Assembly (NCBI RefSeq): GCF_010725885.1
Contig: NZ_AP022600.1
Location: forward strand, 2,232,001 to 2,296,000
Length of the DNA: 64,000 nt
Origin: Mycolicibacterium tokaiense
Lineage (GTDB): Bacteria; Actinomycetota; Actinomycetes; Mycobacteriales; Mycobacteriaceae
Reading direction: 5' to 3'
A program made the position numbers and the translations under genes. Of this stretch, positions 42,684 through 54,527 are shown piece by piece. Position 1 is the first letter of the stretch, and the number at the start of each line of letters is the position of its first letter. Under the pieces are notes generated by a model that searched no databases, was not told the origin of the DNA, and worked only from the letters and a program-made list of their open reading frames with translations.

Positions 42684-43440
42684 ACCGGCGCTGTCGTTCG
42701 ACGATGTCAGCGTGGTTCGCGGGGGACGCCTGATCTGGTCCGAAGGCACCTTCGAGGTGCCCGCCGGCGGGATCACCGCCGTGATCGGTTCCAACGGTTC
42801 GGGCAAGACCACCCTGCTGCAGGTGGTGCTCGGGCTGCTGCGGGTGGCCTCGGGCACGGTGCGGGTGCTGGGCCGCCCGCCCGGCCAGGCCACCGAGCTG
42901 ATCGGCTACGTGCCGCAGAACTACGCTGCCGCGGCGGGTAACGCGATCCGGGCCGCCGACGCCGTGATGCTGGGTCTGATCGGCAACCGGTGGGGATTCG
43001 CCGCACCGTCGGCCGACCAGCGTCGCCGCGTCGCCGAGACCCTGGACGCGGTAGGAGCCGCCGACTTCGCCGGGCGCAGGCTCTCGGAACTGTCCGGCGG
43101 CCAACGCCAGCGGGTGGCCATCGCCGAGGCCTTGGTCAGCCGCCCGCAGCTGCTGATCCTCGACGAGCCGCTGGCCGCCATCGACCTGCGCAATCAGCGC
43201 GAGATCGTGCGGCTGCTGGACCGCATCCGGGACGAATTCGGTGTCACCATCCTGGTGGTGGCCCACGATCTCAACCCGCTGCTCGGGGTGCTGGACAGCG
43301 CCATCTATCTGCTCGACGGCCACGCGCACTTCGACAAGATGAACCAGGTGGTCGACGAGCAGTTGCTCAGCCACCTGTACGGGACCTCGATTCAGGTGGT
43401 GCACACCCCGCAGGGCGAGCTGTACATGAGGAGCGTCTAG
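42670..43440 (+). CDS. znuC: Zinc ABC transporter ATP-binding protein ZnuC-like
   Basis: A 256-residue ATPase: Walker A GSNGSGKTT, Q-loop YVPQN, signature LSGGQRQR, Walker B LLILDEPLAA and H-loop AHD. The GTG at 42670 is chosen because it gives the family's normal N-terminus; upstream codons in the same frame lie inside znuA. Its stop codon's last base is the first base of the znuB GTG. Confidence 0.92.
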   Translation: MSSPEPALSFDDVSVVRGGRLIWSEGTFEVPAGGITAVIGSNGSGKTTLLQVVLGLLRVASGTVRVLGRPPGQATELIGYVPQNYAAAAGNAIRAADAVMLGLIGNRWGFAAPSADQRRRVAETLDAVGAADFAGRRLSELSGGQRQRVAIAEALVSRPQLLILDEPLAAIDLRNQREIVRLLDRIRDEFGVTILVVAHDLNPLLGVLDSAIYLLDGHAHFDKMNQVVDEQLLSHLYGTSIQVVHTPQGELYMRSV

Positions 43441-44315
43441 TGGGCACCCAGGTGATCGCCCTGGGCTACCAGGAGAACTGGTGGGACATCCTCACCTCGG
43501 CCTTCATGCGCAACGCGCTGATCGGCGGCACCCTGGTGGCGCTGGCGGCCGGCCTGATCGGCTATTTCATCGTCGTACGCAACACCGCGTTCGCCGCGCA
43601 CGCCTTGGCGCACATCGGGTTTCCCGGCGCCACCGGCGCGGTCCTGCTCGGGGTGCCGGTGACGGTGGGCCTCGGGGTGTTCTGCATCGGCGGGGCGCTG
43701 GTGATCGGAGCGCTGGGCAAGAAGGCCGACGAGCGTGAGATCGCTACCGGCACCGTGTTGGCCGCTGCCACCGGCCTGGGCCTGTTCTTCAGCTCGCTGG
43801 CCACCAAGAGCAGCAGCACCGTCACCAACGTGTTGTTCGGCAACCTGCTCGCGGTCACCCACGAACAGCTCATCGTCTTCGCGATCCTGGTGGCGGTGCT
43901 GGCCGTCACCATCGCCGCCATCTTCCGGCCGCTGCTGTTCGCCTCGGTCAACGCCGAGGTGGCCGAGGCCAAGGGCGTGCCGGTGCGCGCGCTGTCGATG
44001 GTCTTCATGGCGCTGCTGGGTCTGGCCATCACCATGGCCGTGCAGGCCGTCGGCACGCTGCTGCTGTTCGCGCTGGTGGTCACCCCGGCAGCCACCGCGA
44101 TCATGCTGACCGCGCGGCCGGTGGTCGCAATGCTGGTCTCGACCGTGTTGTGCCTGCTGGCGGTATGGGCCGGCCTGGTGCTGTCGTCGATCTTCGATCT
44201 GCCGCCCAGCTTTGTCGTCGTGGCCATCGTGTGCACGGTGTGGCTGGTGGTGTGGTCGGTGGTGCAGCGCGCCGGCACGGTGCCGAGGGTCAAGCCCTCG
44301 GGTCACATGAACTAA
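43440..44315 (+). CDS. znuB: Zinc ABC transporter permease ZnuB-like
   Basis: A 291-residue ABC-3 family permease with about eight helices (first at 27-48) and a C-terminus that stops at the membrane domain, giving a normal-length contrast to the fused AztB. Last gene of znuACB; the next gene's leaderless promoter starts at its stop codon. A longer upstream frame inside znuC is rejected. Confidence 0.92.
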   Translation: MGTQVIALGYQENWWDILTSAFMRNALIGGTLVALAAGLIGYFIVVRNTAFAAHALAHIGFPGATGAVLLGVPVTVGLGVFCIGGALVIGALGKKADEREIATGTVLAAATGLGLFFSSLATKSSSTVTNVLFGNLLAVTHEQLIVFAILVAVLAVTIAAIFRPLLFASVNAEVAEAKGVPVRALSMVFMALLGLAITMAVQAVGTLLLFALVVTPAATAIMLTARPVVAMLVSTVLCLLAVWAGLVLSSIFDLPPSFVVVAIVCTVWLVVWSVVQRAGTVPRVKPSGHMN

Positions 44316-44326
44316 CCTCACAGAGC
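44313..44326 (+). promoter_or_regulatory. Leaderless promoter -10 of the LacI regulator (TAACCT, 8 nt before ATG)
   Basis: TAACCT overlaps the znuB stop codon (TAA at 44313-44315) and lies eight bases before the ATG; same -10 and spacing as at 2407. Confidence 0.5.
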
Positions 44327-45427
44327 ATGTCCAGAAGTCCGGTCCCGCGCAGGCGGGCCACCCTGGCTTCGCTGGCCGCAGAACTCAAGGTCTCGCGCAC
44401 CACCATCTCCAACGCCTACAACCGCCCCGACCAGCTGTCGGCCGACCTGCGTGAGCGGATCTTCGCCACCGCGAAGCGGTTGGGCTACGCCGGTCCGGAC
44501 CCAGTGGCGCGGTCGCTTCGCACCCGCAAGGCCGGTGCGGTGGGTCTGGTGGTCACCGAACCGCTGACCTATTCCTTCCGTGATCCCGCAGCGCTGAACT
44601 TCGTCGCCGGTCTCGCCGAATCCTGCGAAGAGGCCGGCCAGGGACTGCTGCTGGTGGCGGTCGGGCCGGGCCGCAGCCTGGCCGACGGCGCCGGTTCCGT
44701 GCTCTCGGCCGGGGTGGACGGCTTCGTGGTCTATTCCGCCTCCGATGACGACCCCTATCTGCAGACGGTGCTGGACCGCCGGCTGCCGGTGGTGCTGGTC
44801 GACCAGCCGCGCGATGTCCCCGGCACGTCCCTGGTGTGCATCGACGACAGAACCGCAATGCGTGAGATGGCCGAGTATGTCTTCGAACTCGGCCACCGCG
44901 AGGTGGGACTGCTGACCATGCGGCTGGGCCGTGAGCCCACCACGCCCGCGGACTCGGCCGCACTGGTGATCCCGGAGCGGTTGAGCGACAACCGTTTTCA
45001 CGTCCAGTGTGAGCGCATCGGCGGCGTGCAGGACGCGATGGCGGCCGCCGGCCTGGACCCGGCGGGCCTGACGATCGTGGAGAGCTTCGAGCACGGGCCG
45101 GCCTCCGGCGGCCGCGCGGCCGAGGTGGCGTTGCAGGCCAATCCGCGGATCACCGCGCTGATGTGCACCGCCGACGTGCTGGCGTTGTCGGCCATGGACT
45201 TCCTGCGTGCGCGGGGCATCTACGTGCCGGGGCAGATGACCGTGACGGGCTTCGACGGGATCCCCGAGGCACTCAAGCGGGGGCTGGCCACCGTGTCGCA
45301 GCCCAGTCATGAAAAGGGCAGGCGCGCAGGCGCTCTGCTGCACAGCCCGCCGCGTGACGGACTGCCGGTGGTCGACGTGCTGCCGTGTGAGCTGATCCGC
45401 GGCCGTACCGCGGGACCGCCCGGCTAA
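44327..45427 (+). CDS. LacI-family transcriptional regulator (Rv3575c-like)
   Basis: A 366-residue repressor. N-terminal helix-turn-helix with hinge (TLASLAAELKVSRTTISNAY to about residue 65) and a periplasmic-binding-protein-like effector domain. It sits between the zinc importer and otsB in the same place as Rv3575c lies before kstR in M. tuberculosis. Its target and ligand are unknown; a sugar such as trehalose could be guessed from otsB next door, which it overlaps at the 3' end by four bases, but there is no direct sign. Confidence 0.88.
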   Translation: MSRSPVPRRRATLASLAAELKVSRTTISNAYNRPDQLSADLRERIFATAKRLGYAGPDPVARSLRTRKAGAVGLVVTEPLTYSFRDPAALNFVAGLAESCEEAGQGLLLVAVGPGRSLADGAGSVLSAGVDGFVVYSASDDDPYLQTVLDRRLPVVLVDQPRDVPGTSLVCIDDRTAMREMAEYVFELGHREVGLLTMRLGREPTTPADSAALVIPERLSDNRFHVQCERIGGVQDAMAAAGLDPAGLTIVESFEHGPASGGRAAEVALQANPRITALMCTADVLALSAMDFLRARGIYVPGQMTVTGFDGIPEALKRGLATVSQPSHEKGRRAGALLHSPPRDGLPVVDVLPCELIRGRTAGPPG

Positions 45428-46167
45428 CGGCGGGCCGCGGCCAGGAACTCCAGGCAGGCGGCGACGTCCTCGGGGGAGTCGATGCGGTGGCCGGCGGCGG
45501 TGTCACCCGGCCCGACTTTGATACCGACATCACCGTCGCGCAGACGCCGGAAGGCCTTCTCGTCGGTGACGTCGTCGCCGAAGAACACCACCACGTCGGC
45601 AGCCTCGCGCTGACGCAGGATGTCGATCGCCTCACCCTTGTCGGTGATGATGACCGCGAACTCCAGGACTGCCTTGCCCGCGGTCTGCTGGGCTGTCCAG
45701 GATTCGCCCGCAGCGTGTGCCGCGGCCAGGGCGGCCTCGGCGTCGGCGGGGGCGGCGTTGCGCACGTGCAGAGCGACGCTGGCCGGCTTCGGTTCCACGG
45801 TCACACCCGGGTGCTGCGCGGCGATGGCGTTCAGCGTGTCGGTGATGGTCTGCAGCAGGGCGGTGTCGATGTCGTGGCCGAAACCCGATTCGAATTCCGC
45901 ACCGTGGCTGCCGACCAGGTGCACTACCTCGGACAGGCCGGACAACGTGCCCAGATCAGCCAACGCGCGGCCGGAGATCAGTGCCGCCGCGGTGTCCGGC
46001 GCCGCGGCCAGGCGGCGCAGCGCGTCGGCCGCCGCAGGCAGCGGGCGCGCGTCGGCGGGGTGGTTCACGATCGGTGCCAGGGTGCCGTCGAAGTCGCACG
46101 CGACCAGGATGCGCGGCGCCTGCGCGGCCCGGGTCAGAGCGGCGGTGACGTCATCGGGGAGGCCCAC
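45424..46167 (-). CDS. otsB: Trehalose-6-phosphate phosphatase
   Basis: A 247-residue HAD-family phosphatase, the short form without the N-terminal extension of the M. tuberculosis OtsB2. Motifs: CDFDGTLAP (nucleophile and acid aspartates), ISGR, the lysine in ITDKGEA and GDDVTDEKAF. It removes phosphate from trehalose 6-phosphate in the OtsAB route; otsA is not in the window. GTG start with its own -10 (TAAGAT) inside the last codons of kstR. Confidence 0.9.
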   Translation of the reverse strand: MGLPDDVTAALTRAAQAPRILVACDFDGTLAPIVNHPADARPLPAAADALRRLAAAPDTAAALISGRALADLGTLSGLSEVVHLVGSHGAEFESGFGHDIDTALLQTITDTLNAIAAQHPGVTVEPKPASVALHVRNAAPADAEAALAAAHAAGESWTAQQTAGKAVLEFAVIITDKGEAIDILRQREAADVVVFFGDDVTDEKAFRRLRDGDVGIKVGPGDTAAGHRIDSPEDVAACLEFLAAARR

Positions 46168-46180
46168 CCGTCAGATCTTA
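46168..46180 (-). promoter_or_regulatory. Leaderless promoter -10 of otsB
   Basis: Reverse-strand TAAGAT (46175-46180), seven bases, GTG at 46167; lies within the end of kstR. Confidence 0.45.
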
Positions 46181-46836
46181 GGGTGGTCCCCGTCGCCGAT
46201 GAGCAGCCGCACCGCCAAGTCCAGGCGTTTGCTCACGTCCGTGGCCGAGGCCCGCCGGGTGAGCCAGGCCAGCAGGTTGGACAACCAGACGTCGGAGATC
46301 ACCCGGGCGATGTGGAACTGGTCTTCGCTGGGTTCTCCGTCGGCCATTGCGCGGGCGAACATCGAGTCGATGATCTTTTCCACGTGATCAACTTCACCGG
46401 CGGCGGAGGCGTCGGCGAACACGTAGGCGCGGGTCATGGCCTCGGTCAGCAGCGGGTTGCGCTGCATGGCCCGGTTGAGCTTGCTGACCATGAAGTTGAG
46501 CCGCTCGTAGGGGCTCTCGCCGGCCATCGGGCTGCGATCGGTGCGGGCGTCGATGCGCTCGAACTCCCGGCCCAGCGCGGACACCAGCAGGTGGACCTTG
46601 GACGGGAAGTAGCGGTACAGGGTGCCCACCGCGACGTCGGCGCGGTCGGCCACGGCCCGCATCTGCACGGCTTCGTAGCCGCCCTTCGAGGCGATCGCCA
46701 TGGTGGCGTCGAGAATGCGTTTACGGCGTTCGCGCTGCGCTTCGGACCCGAGTTCGGACTCGGCGAGGACGGCCACGGTCATGACCTCCCGCGGCTGTGC
46801 CGCGGAGGTTTGCGTTGGCGTGGAGGCCTGAGACAT
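46171..46836 (-). CDS. kstR: TetR-family cholesterol repressor KstR
   Basis: Represses cholesterol side-chain and ring-degradation genes until 3-oxo-cholestenoyl-CoA binds. The 221 residues contain the TetR helix-turn-helix (MRAVADRADVAVGTLYRYFPSK) and a ligand domain that closely matches the M. tuberculosis protein (Rv3574) as I recall it. The ATG at 46836 follows AAGGAG by 11 bases; the shorter start used for M. tuberculosis would be the ATG at 46782. A KstR box and a separate palindrome lie upstream. Confidence 0.95.
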   Translation of the reverse strand: MSQASTPTQTSAAQPREVMTVAVLAESELGSEAQRERRKRILDATMAIASKGGYEAVQMRAVADRADVAVGTLYRYFPSKVHLLVSALGREFERIDARTDRSPMAGESPYERLNFMVSKLNRAMQRNPLLTEAMTRAYVFADASAAGEVDHVEKIIDSMFARAMADGEPSEDQFHIARVISDVWLSNLLAWLTRRASATDVSKRLDLAVRLLIGDGDHPKI

Positions 46837-46860
46837 GCGGCCGACAGCTCCTTCTTCTCA

Positions 46861-46881
46861 CGTATCGATGGAGACGATACG
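46861..46881. promoter_or_regulatory. Palindrome upstream of kstR
   Basis: Perfect seven-base inverted repeat CGTATCG / CGATACG with a seven-base spacer, 25 bases before the kstR ATG. It does not resemble the KstR box. It may be an operator for another factor or a leader hairpin. Confidence 0.5.
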
Positions 46882-46987
46882 CACCGCAGACCTGAAATTC
46901 CCACCTCCGCGCCCCCGAGACATCCGTGAGAGTCGTCTGTGTACTGGTGTAACGGTGGTCGACTTGACGGTCGGCCACTGGCACTAT

Positions 46988-47001
46988 TAGAACACGTTCT
47001 A
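46988..47001. promoter_or_regulatory. KstR box 1 (kstR / fadE34)
   Basis: TAGAACACGTTCTA, a perfect palindrome fitting the TNNAACNNGTTNNA operator of KstR. It lies between divergent kstR and fadE34 and would give autoregulation plus control of fadE34. Confidence 0.9.
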
Positions 47002-47045
47002 GTGGGCCGCACCGGCCAACTGCCGTGAAAACCGAGGAGTGTGCG

Positions 47046-49157
47046 GTGTCTGGAGTTGCTGGCGCTACCGCCGCAGAACAATTAGCTGCGCGTGAACTGG
47101 TGCGGTCCTGGGCCTCCGGTTCCGGTGCCATTGCCGCCATCCGCGACGTCGAGGAGGGCAAATCCGAGGCCTGGCGGCCGGTGTTCGGCGCGCTGACCGA
47201 GCTGGGGCTGTTCGGTGTCGCCGTCCCCGAGGACCTCGGCGGCGCCGGCGGCAGTGTCGCCGACCTGTGCGCCATGGTCGACGAAGCGGCGGCAGCGCTG
47301 ATCCCGGGACCGGTGGCCCCCACCGCGGTGGCCGGCCTGGTGGTGCACGACGCCAATCTGCAGGCGCTGGCCTCCGGTGAGCGCGCGGCGGGCCTGGCAC
47401 TGGCTGCGGACCTGACTTTCGACGGCTCGGTGGTGTCCGGCACCGCCGAGTACGTCCTGGGCGCCGATCCCGGGGCGCTGCTGCTGCTGCCCGCGGGCGG
47501 GCAGTGGTTGCAGATCGACTCCAATGCCGCCGGGGTCGAGATCGAACTGCACGACCCGACCGACTTCTCCCGCCAGTTGGGCCGGGTCACCCTGACGTCG
47601 GTTCCCGCCGTCGAACTGGACATCCCGGCGCAGCGGCTACGTGACCTGGCCGCGACGGTGTTCGCCGCCGAGGCGGCCGGCATCGCGCGGTACGCGCTGA
47701 CCACCGCATCGGAGTACGCCAAGGTGCGCGAGCAGTTCGGCAAGCCGATCGGCAGCTTCCAGGCCGTGAAACACATGTGTGCCGAGATGTTGCTGCGCTC
47801 GGAGCAGGCCGCCGTCACCGCGTCCGACGCGGCGCGTGCGGCATCGGAATCCGACGACGACCAGCTGGCCGTGGCCGCCGCGGTGGCCGCGGCCACCTGT
47901 ATCGAGGCCGCTGTCGACAATGCCAAGGACTGCATCCAGGTGCTCGGCGGCATCGGGTTCACCTGGGAGCACGACGCGCACCTCTACTTCCGCCGCGCCT
48001 ACGCCATCAATCAGCTGCTGGGCGGCCGGGCGGTCTGGTCGCGGCGGGTGGCGGAGCTGACCACCGGAGGTCTGCGTCGCCGCCTGGGCATCGACCTGTC
48101 CGAGGTCGAGGACCAGCGCGCCGGGCTGGCCGCCGAGATCGCCGAGATCGCCGCGCTGCCCACCGAAGCGCGCCACGGCGCACTGGCCGAGGCCGGGTTG
48201 TACGCGCCGCACTGGCCGGTTCCGTTCGGCCGCGAAGCCTCCCCGGCCGTGCAGCTGCTGATCGACGAGGAACTGGCCGCCGCCGGGGTGGACCGCCCCG
48301 ACATCTCCATCGGCTGGTGGGCGGCACCCACCATCCTCGAACACGGGACCGAAGAGCAGGTCGCCCGGTTCATCCCGGGGACACTCTCCGGGGAGATCTA
48401 TTGGTGCCAGCTGTTCTCCGAGCCGGGCGCGGGTTCCGACCTGGCCGCGTTGCGCACCAAAGCTGAACGGCGCGAGGGCGGTTGGTTGCTGACGGGCCAG
48501 AAGGTGTGGACGTCGAACGCCCAGAAGGCGAACTGGGGGGTGTGCCTGGCGCGCACCAACCCGGATGCCCCCAAGCACAAGGGCATCACCTACTTCATCG
48601 TGGACATGAGTGCCCCCGGCCTGTTGATCCGGCCGCTGCGGGAGATCACCGGTGAGGCCCTGTTCAACGAGGTCTTCCTCGACGAGGTCTTCGTGCCCGA
48701 CGAGCTGGTGGTGGGCCCGGTGGACGGCGGCTGGCCGCTGGCGCGCACCACGCTGGCCAACGAGCGGGTGGCCATGGGCGGCGGGGGCAAGCTCGACAAG
48801 GGCATGGAGGACCTGATCGGTGCCGTCGGCGAGCTCGAACTGGATGTCGCAGAACAGGATTCGCTGGGCCGGTTGATCGTCGCCGCGCAGATCGGGTCAC
48901 TGCTGGATCAACGCATCGCCGAGCTGGCGGTCGGCGGTAAGGATCCCGGAGCCCAGTCCAGCATCCGCAAGCTTGTCGGGGTGCGCTACCGGCAGGCGCT
49001 GGCCGAAAAGGTGATGGAGCTGTCGCCGGGGGCAGGGCTGGTGGACAACCCCGAGGTCCGGTACTTCCTGAACACCCGGTGCCTGACCATCGCCGGTGGC
49101 ACCGAGCAGATCCTGCTGACCCTGGCCGGCGAGCGGCTGCTGGGACTGCCCCGGTAG
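47046..49157 (+). CDS. fadE34: Fused two-domain acyl-CoA dehydrogenase FadE34 (cholesterol side chain)
   Basis: A 703-residue protein made of two acyl-CoA dehydrogenase modules in tandem (about 1-350 and 360-703), both with FAD-dehydrogenase folds; the C-terminal half carries the better-kept motifs (CQLFSEPGAGSDLAALRT, WTSNAQKANW). FadE34 acts on the steroid-CoA with a five-carbon side chain in mycobacterial cholesterol degradation. GAGGAG at 47034-47039, six bases before the GTG at 47046, decides the start over an in-frame GTG at 47025. Confidence 0.92.
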   Translation: MSGVAGATAAEQLAARELVRSWASGSGAIAAIRDVEEGKSEAWRPVFGALTELGLFGVAVPEDLGGAGGSVADLCAMVDEAAAALIPGPVAPTAVAGLVVHDANLQALASGERAAGLALAADLTFDGSVVSGTAEYVLGADPGALLLLPAGGQWLQIDSNAAGVEIELHDPTDFSRQLGRVTLTSVPAVELDIPAQRLRDLAATVFAAEAAGIARYALTTASEYAKVREQFGKPIGSFQAVKHMCAEMLLRSEQAAVTASDAARAASESDDDQLAVAAAVAAATCIEAAVDNAKDCIQVLGGIGFTWEHDAHLYFRRAYAINQLLGGRAVWSRRVAELTTGGLRRRLGIDLSEVEDQRAGLAAEIAEIAALPTEARHGALAEAGLYAPHWPVPFGREASPAVQLLIDEELAAAGVDRPDISIGWWAAPTILEHGTEEQVARFIPGTLSGEIYWCQLFSEPGAGSDLAALRTKAERREGGWLLTGQKVWTSNAQKANWGVCLARTNPDAPKHKGITYFIVDMSAPGLLIRPLREITGEALFNEVFLDEVFVPDELVVGPVDGGWPLARTTLANERVAMGGGGKLDKGMEDLIGAVGELELDVAEQDSLGRLIVAAQIGSLLDQRIAELAVGGKDPGAQSSIRKLVGVRYRQALAEKVMELSPGAGLVDNPEVRYFLNTRCLTIAGGTEQILLTLAGERLLGLPR

Positions 49158-49159
49158 GG

Positions 49160-49756
49160 CTAGAACCCGGTCTGCGCGCAGGCGCCGCGGGTGGTGACGT
49201 TGTGCCCGCCGTAGACCACCTGGATCTGGGAGCACACGATGAAGCTCGCGGCGGTGTCGGGCCGACCGGTGGTCCACGATGTCGGCACCGAACTGCCGTC
49301 GGTCCGGAAGCGTTCCAGCCCACCACCGCCGAAGTAGGTCACCGAGATCTCCACCCCGCTGGGGTTCTTCAGCATCCGGGACAGCACGTTGTCGTGGTTG
49401 GCGCCCTTGGTTTCCCGCGGCATGCCCGCAGGGGCGCTGTACTCCGCTTCCTGCCAGACGTTGCGGTCGTTGCTGCGCAGGGTGATCGTCTGGCGGGCCC
49501 AGAATTCGCCCGGGAAACCCGTGGGGCCGCCGGGGGTGAGCAGGTTGGCCTGGGTGTCGAAGTAGCACCGGGCTTCTGCGGCCACACAATTGGCGTTGAC
49601 GTGCATCTCCACCTGGGTTGCCGGGTCCACCGGAAAAGACGACATGCCCGAGTCCGCAGCCGCTGACGCGGGGGCGCTGGGGGCCAGCAGCGCCGCAGCG
49701 ACCGCCAGCGGGATTGCTGCGAACCGTTTCATCCGACGAAAGTATCCCGTCGTCAT
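49160..49756 (-). CDS. Secreted protein of unknown function (Rv3572-like)
   Basis: A 198-residue exported protein. N-terminal signal peptide (MKRFAAIPLAVAAALLAPSA, cleavage after ASA), then a mature domain with four cysteines (NANCVAAEARCYF, IVCSQIQ, RGACAQ) that could form two disulfides. The ATG at 49756 overlaps the kshB stop by four bases (ATGA), implying coupling; an ATG 24 bases on (49732) is an alternative. Conserved beside kshB in M. tuberculosis, but no function is known to me. Confidence 0.75.
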   Translation of the reverse strand: MTTGYFRRMKRFAAIPLAVAAALLAPSAPASAAADSGMSSFPVDPATQVEMHVNANCVAAEARCYFDTQANLLTPGGPTGFPGEFWARQTITLRSNDRNVWQEAEYSAPAGMPRETKGANHDNVLSRMLKNPSGVEISVTYFGGGGLERFRTDGSSVPTSWTTGRPDTAASFIVCSQIQVVYGGHNVTTRGACAQTGF

Positions 49757-50811
49757 TCGTCGTAGGTCACTTCGACGGAATCCGATGCCGGCAGGGCCTG
49801 GCAACCCAGGATCAGACCCTCCTCGAGATCCGAGGGCTCCAGCACGTCGTTGATCTCCATCGTCACCTCGCCGCTGGTCTTGAGCACCGCGCAGGCCCCG
49901 CAGTGCCCTTCCCGGCAGGAGAACGGCGCATCCAGCCCCTTGTCCAGCAGGACGTCGAGCAGCTTGGCGGTGCGCGGCCAGCTCAGTTCGTGAGTGGTGC
50001 CGTCCAGCGTCACCACCGCGGTGGCGGCCGGTTGGTCATCTCCCGCGTCATCCTCGATGGTCACCGCGGCGAACGGATCGGTGTCCAGCGAACGGAACAC
50101 CTCGACGTGCACCTGCTGGTCCGGCATGCCCAGCGACTGCAGGGCCTCGCGGGCGGCGGTCATGAAAGGACCCGGCCCGCAGATGAAGGCCTGTTTGGCG
50201 GTGTGGGCCCCGGCCAGGTGCGCCAGGGCGCCGACACTGGGCAGCCCCTGCACCGATTCAAGCCAGTGGATCACCGAGAGCCGGTCGGGATACCGGGCCG
50301 CCAGCTCGCGCAGTGTTTCGGCGAAGATCACCGACTTCTCATCGCGGTTGGCGTAGATCAAGGTGACCTGGCCACTGCCCTCGGAGAGCGCGGATTTGCA
50401 GATCGCCAGCATGGGGGTGATGCCGCTGCCCGCCGCGATCAGCAGGAAGTCGCCGTCGAGGCTCTTGGGCACGAACGTGCCCGACGGCGCGAGTACGTGC
50501 ATGGTCATGCCGGGGGCGGCGTTGTCGCACAGCCAGTTCGAGGCGTACCCGTCGACGGTGCGTTTGACGGTGACGGTCAGCGAGGTGTCGGTGTGCGGCG
50601 AGCTGCACAGCGAATAACAGCGAGCCACCGATCCGGTGCGCTCGCTGGGAATCCGCAGCGTCAGGAACTGGCCCGGGGTGTAGCGCAGCTTGTCCGCGGC
50701 GACGTCTGCGCCGTCGGGGACCTTGAAGACCAGCGACCGGGCATCGTCGGTTTCGGCGATGACGTCGGCGATCTCGAGTTCCAGAACGTGGCTACCGAGC
50801 GGCTCCGTCAC
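49753..50811 (-). CDS. kshB: 3-ketosteroid 9-alpha-hydroxylase reductase KshB
   Basis: Passes electrons from NADH to KshA, which opens steroid ring B. The 352 residues have a flavin domain (RCYSLCSSP at about 66, the FAD-binding RxYS motif), an NAD domain (AAGSGITPML) and a C-terminal plant-type 2Fe-2S ferredoxin domain (CREGHCGACAVL with a further cysteine in LGCQALP). Divergent from hsaA across a region with two KstR boxes. KshA is not in the window. Confidence 0.95.
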   Translation of the reverse strand: MTEPLGSHVLELEIADVIAETDDARSLVFKVPDGADVAADKLRYTPGQFLTLRIPSERTGSVARCYSLCSSPHTDTSLTVTVKRTVDGYASNWLCDNAAPGMTMHVLAPSGTFVPKSLDGDFLLIAAGSGITPMLAICKSALSEGSGQVTLIYANRDEKSVIFAETLRELAARYPDRLSVIHWLESVQGLPSVGALAHLAGAHTAKQAFICGPGPFMTAAREALQSLGMPDQQVHVEVFRSLDTDPFAAVTIEDDAGDDQPAATAVVTLDGTTHELSWPRTAKLLDVLLDKGLDAPFSCREGHCGACAVLKTSGEVTMEINDVLEPSDLEEGLILGCQALPASDSVEVTYDE

Positions 50812-50845
50812 CGGCGCACCCCCTCTTCTGCGGCGGTCTCATAAC

Positions 50846-50859
50846 TAGAACAGGTTACA
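50846..50859. promoter_or_regulatory. KstR box 2 (kshB side)
   Basis: TAGAACAGGTTACA fits TNNAACNNGTTNNA at every fixed position, 35 bases before the kshB start. Confidence 0.85.
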
Positions 50860-50913
50860 GAAACGGTCCGCTGCAGGTCCAGCGCCTGCGCAGGGCCGGT
50901 TCTCGACACAAAT

Positions 50914-50927
50914 CGTAACGTGTTCTA
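50914..50927. promoter_or_regulatory. KstR box 3 (hsaA side)
   Basis: CGTAACGTGTTCTA, one mismatch (first base) to the KstR consensus, 49 bases before hsaA. Two boxes suggest separate control of the two divergent units. Confidence 0.75.
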
Positions 50928-50976
50928 GTCTTGAACCCAGTTCTTACGGGTCCCGCACCCCCTGGGAGGAAATGCA

Positions 50977-53947
<2,971 letters not shown>

Positions 53948-53952
53948 TCGTC

Positions 53953-54519
53953 ATGACGTCAGCGGATATCGACCCGCGCACATTCCGCCACGTGCTCGGG
54001 CAGTTCTGCACGGGCATCACCATCATCACCACCGTGCACGACAAGGAGCCGATAGGCTTCGCCTGCCAGTCGTTCGCCGCCCTGTCGCTGGACCCGCCGC
54101 TGGTGTTGTTCTGCCCCACCAAGGTGTCGCGCTCCTGGGCCGCCATCGAGGCCAGTGGCCGCTTCTGCGTGAACATCCTGCACGAAAAGCAGAAGGACGT
54201 CTCGGCGCGGTTCGGGTCGCGGGAGCCGGACAAATTCGCCGGAATCGACTGGACCCCATCCAAGCTCGGCTCCCCGGTGATCGACGGCTCGCTGGCCCAC
54301 ATCGACTGCTCGGTGGCATCGGTGCACGACGGCGGTGATCACTTCGTGGTGTTCGGGGCGGTGCATTCGCTCTCGGAGGTGCCCAAGAAGAAGCCCCGTC
54401 CGCTGCTGTTCTACCGCGGTGAGTACACGGGCATCGAGCCGGACAAGAACTCGCCGGCGCAGTGGCGTGACGATCTGGAAGCGTTCATCACGGCCACCAC
54501 GCCGGACACCTGGTTGTAG
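53953..54519 (+). CDS. hsaB: Flavin reductase HsaB
   Basis: Supplies reduced flavin to HsaA using NADH. The 188 residues form a flavin-reductase-like split barrel (GQFCTGITIITT, FACQSFAALSLDPPL, SGRFCVNIL). ATG at 53953, five bases after hsaC. Last gene of the operon here: nat, which I recall following hsaB in M. tuberculosis, is not present; a convergent diguanylate cyclase gene is there instead. Confidence 0.95.
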   Translation: MTSADIDPRTFRHVLGQFCTGITIITTVHDKEPIGFACQSFAALSLDPPLVLFCPTKVSRSWAAIEASGRFCVNILHEKQKDVSARFGSREPDKFAGIDWTPSKLGSPVIDGSLAHIDCSVASVHDGGDHFVVFGAVHSLSEVPKKKPRPLLFYRGEYTGIEPDKNSPAQWRDDLEAFITATTPDTWL

Positions 54520-54527
54520 CCCGCTCC

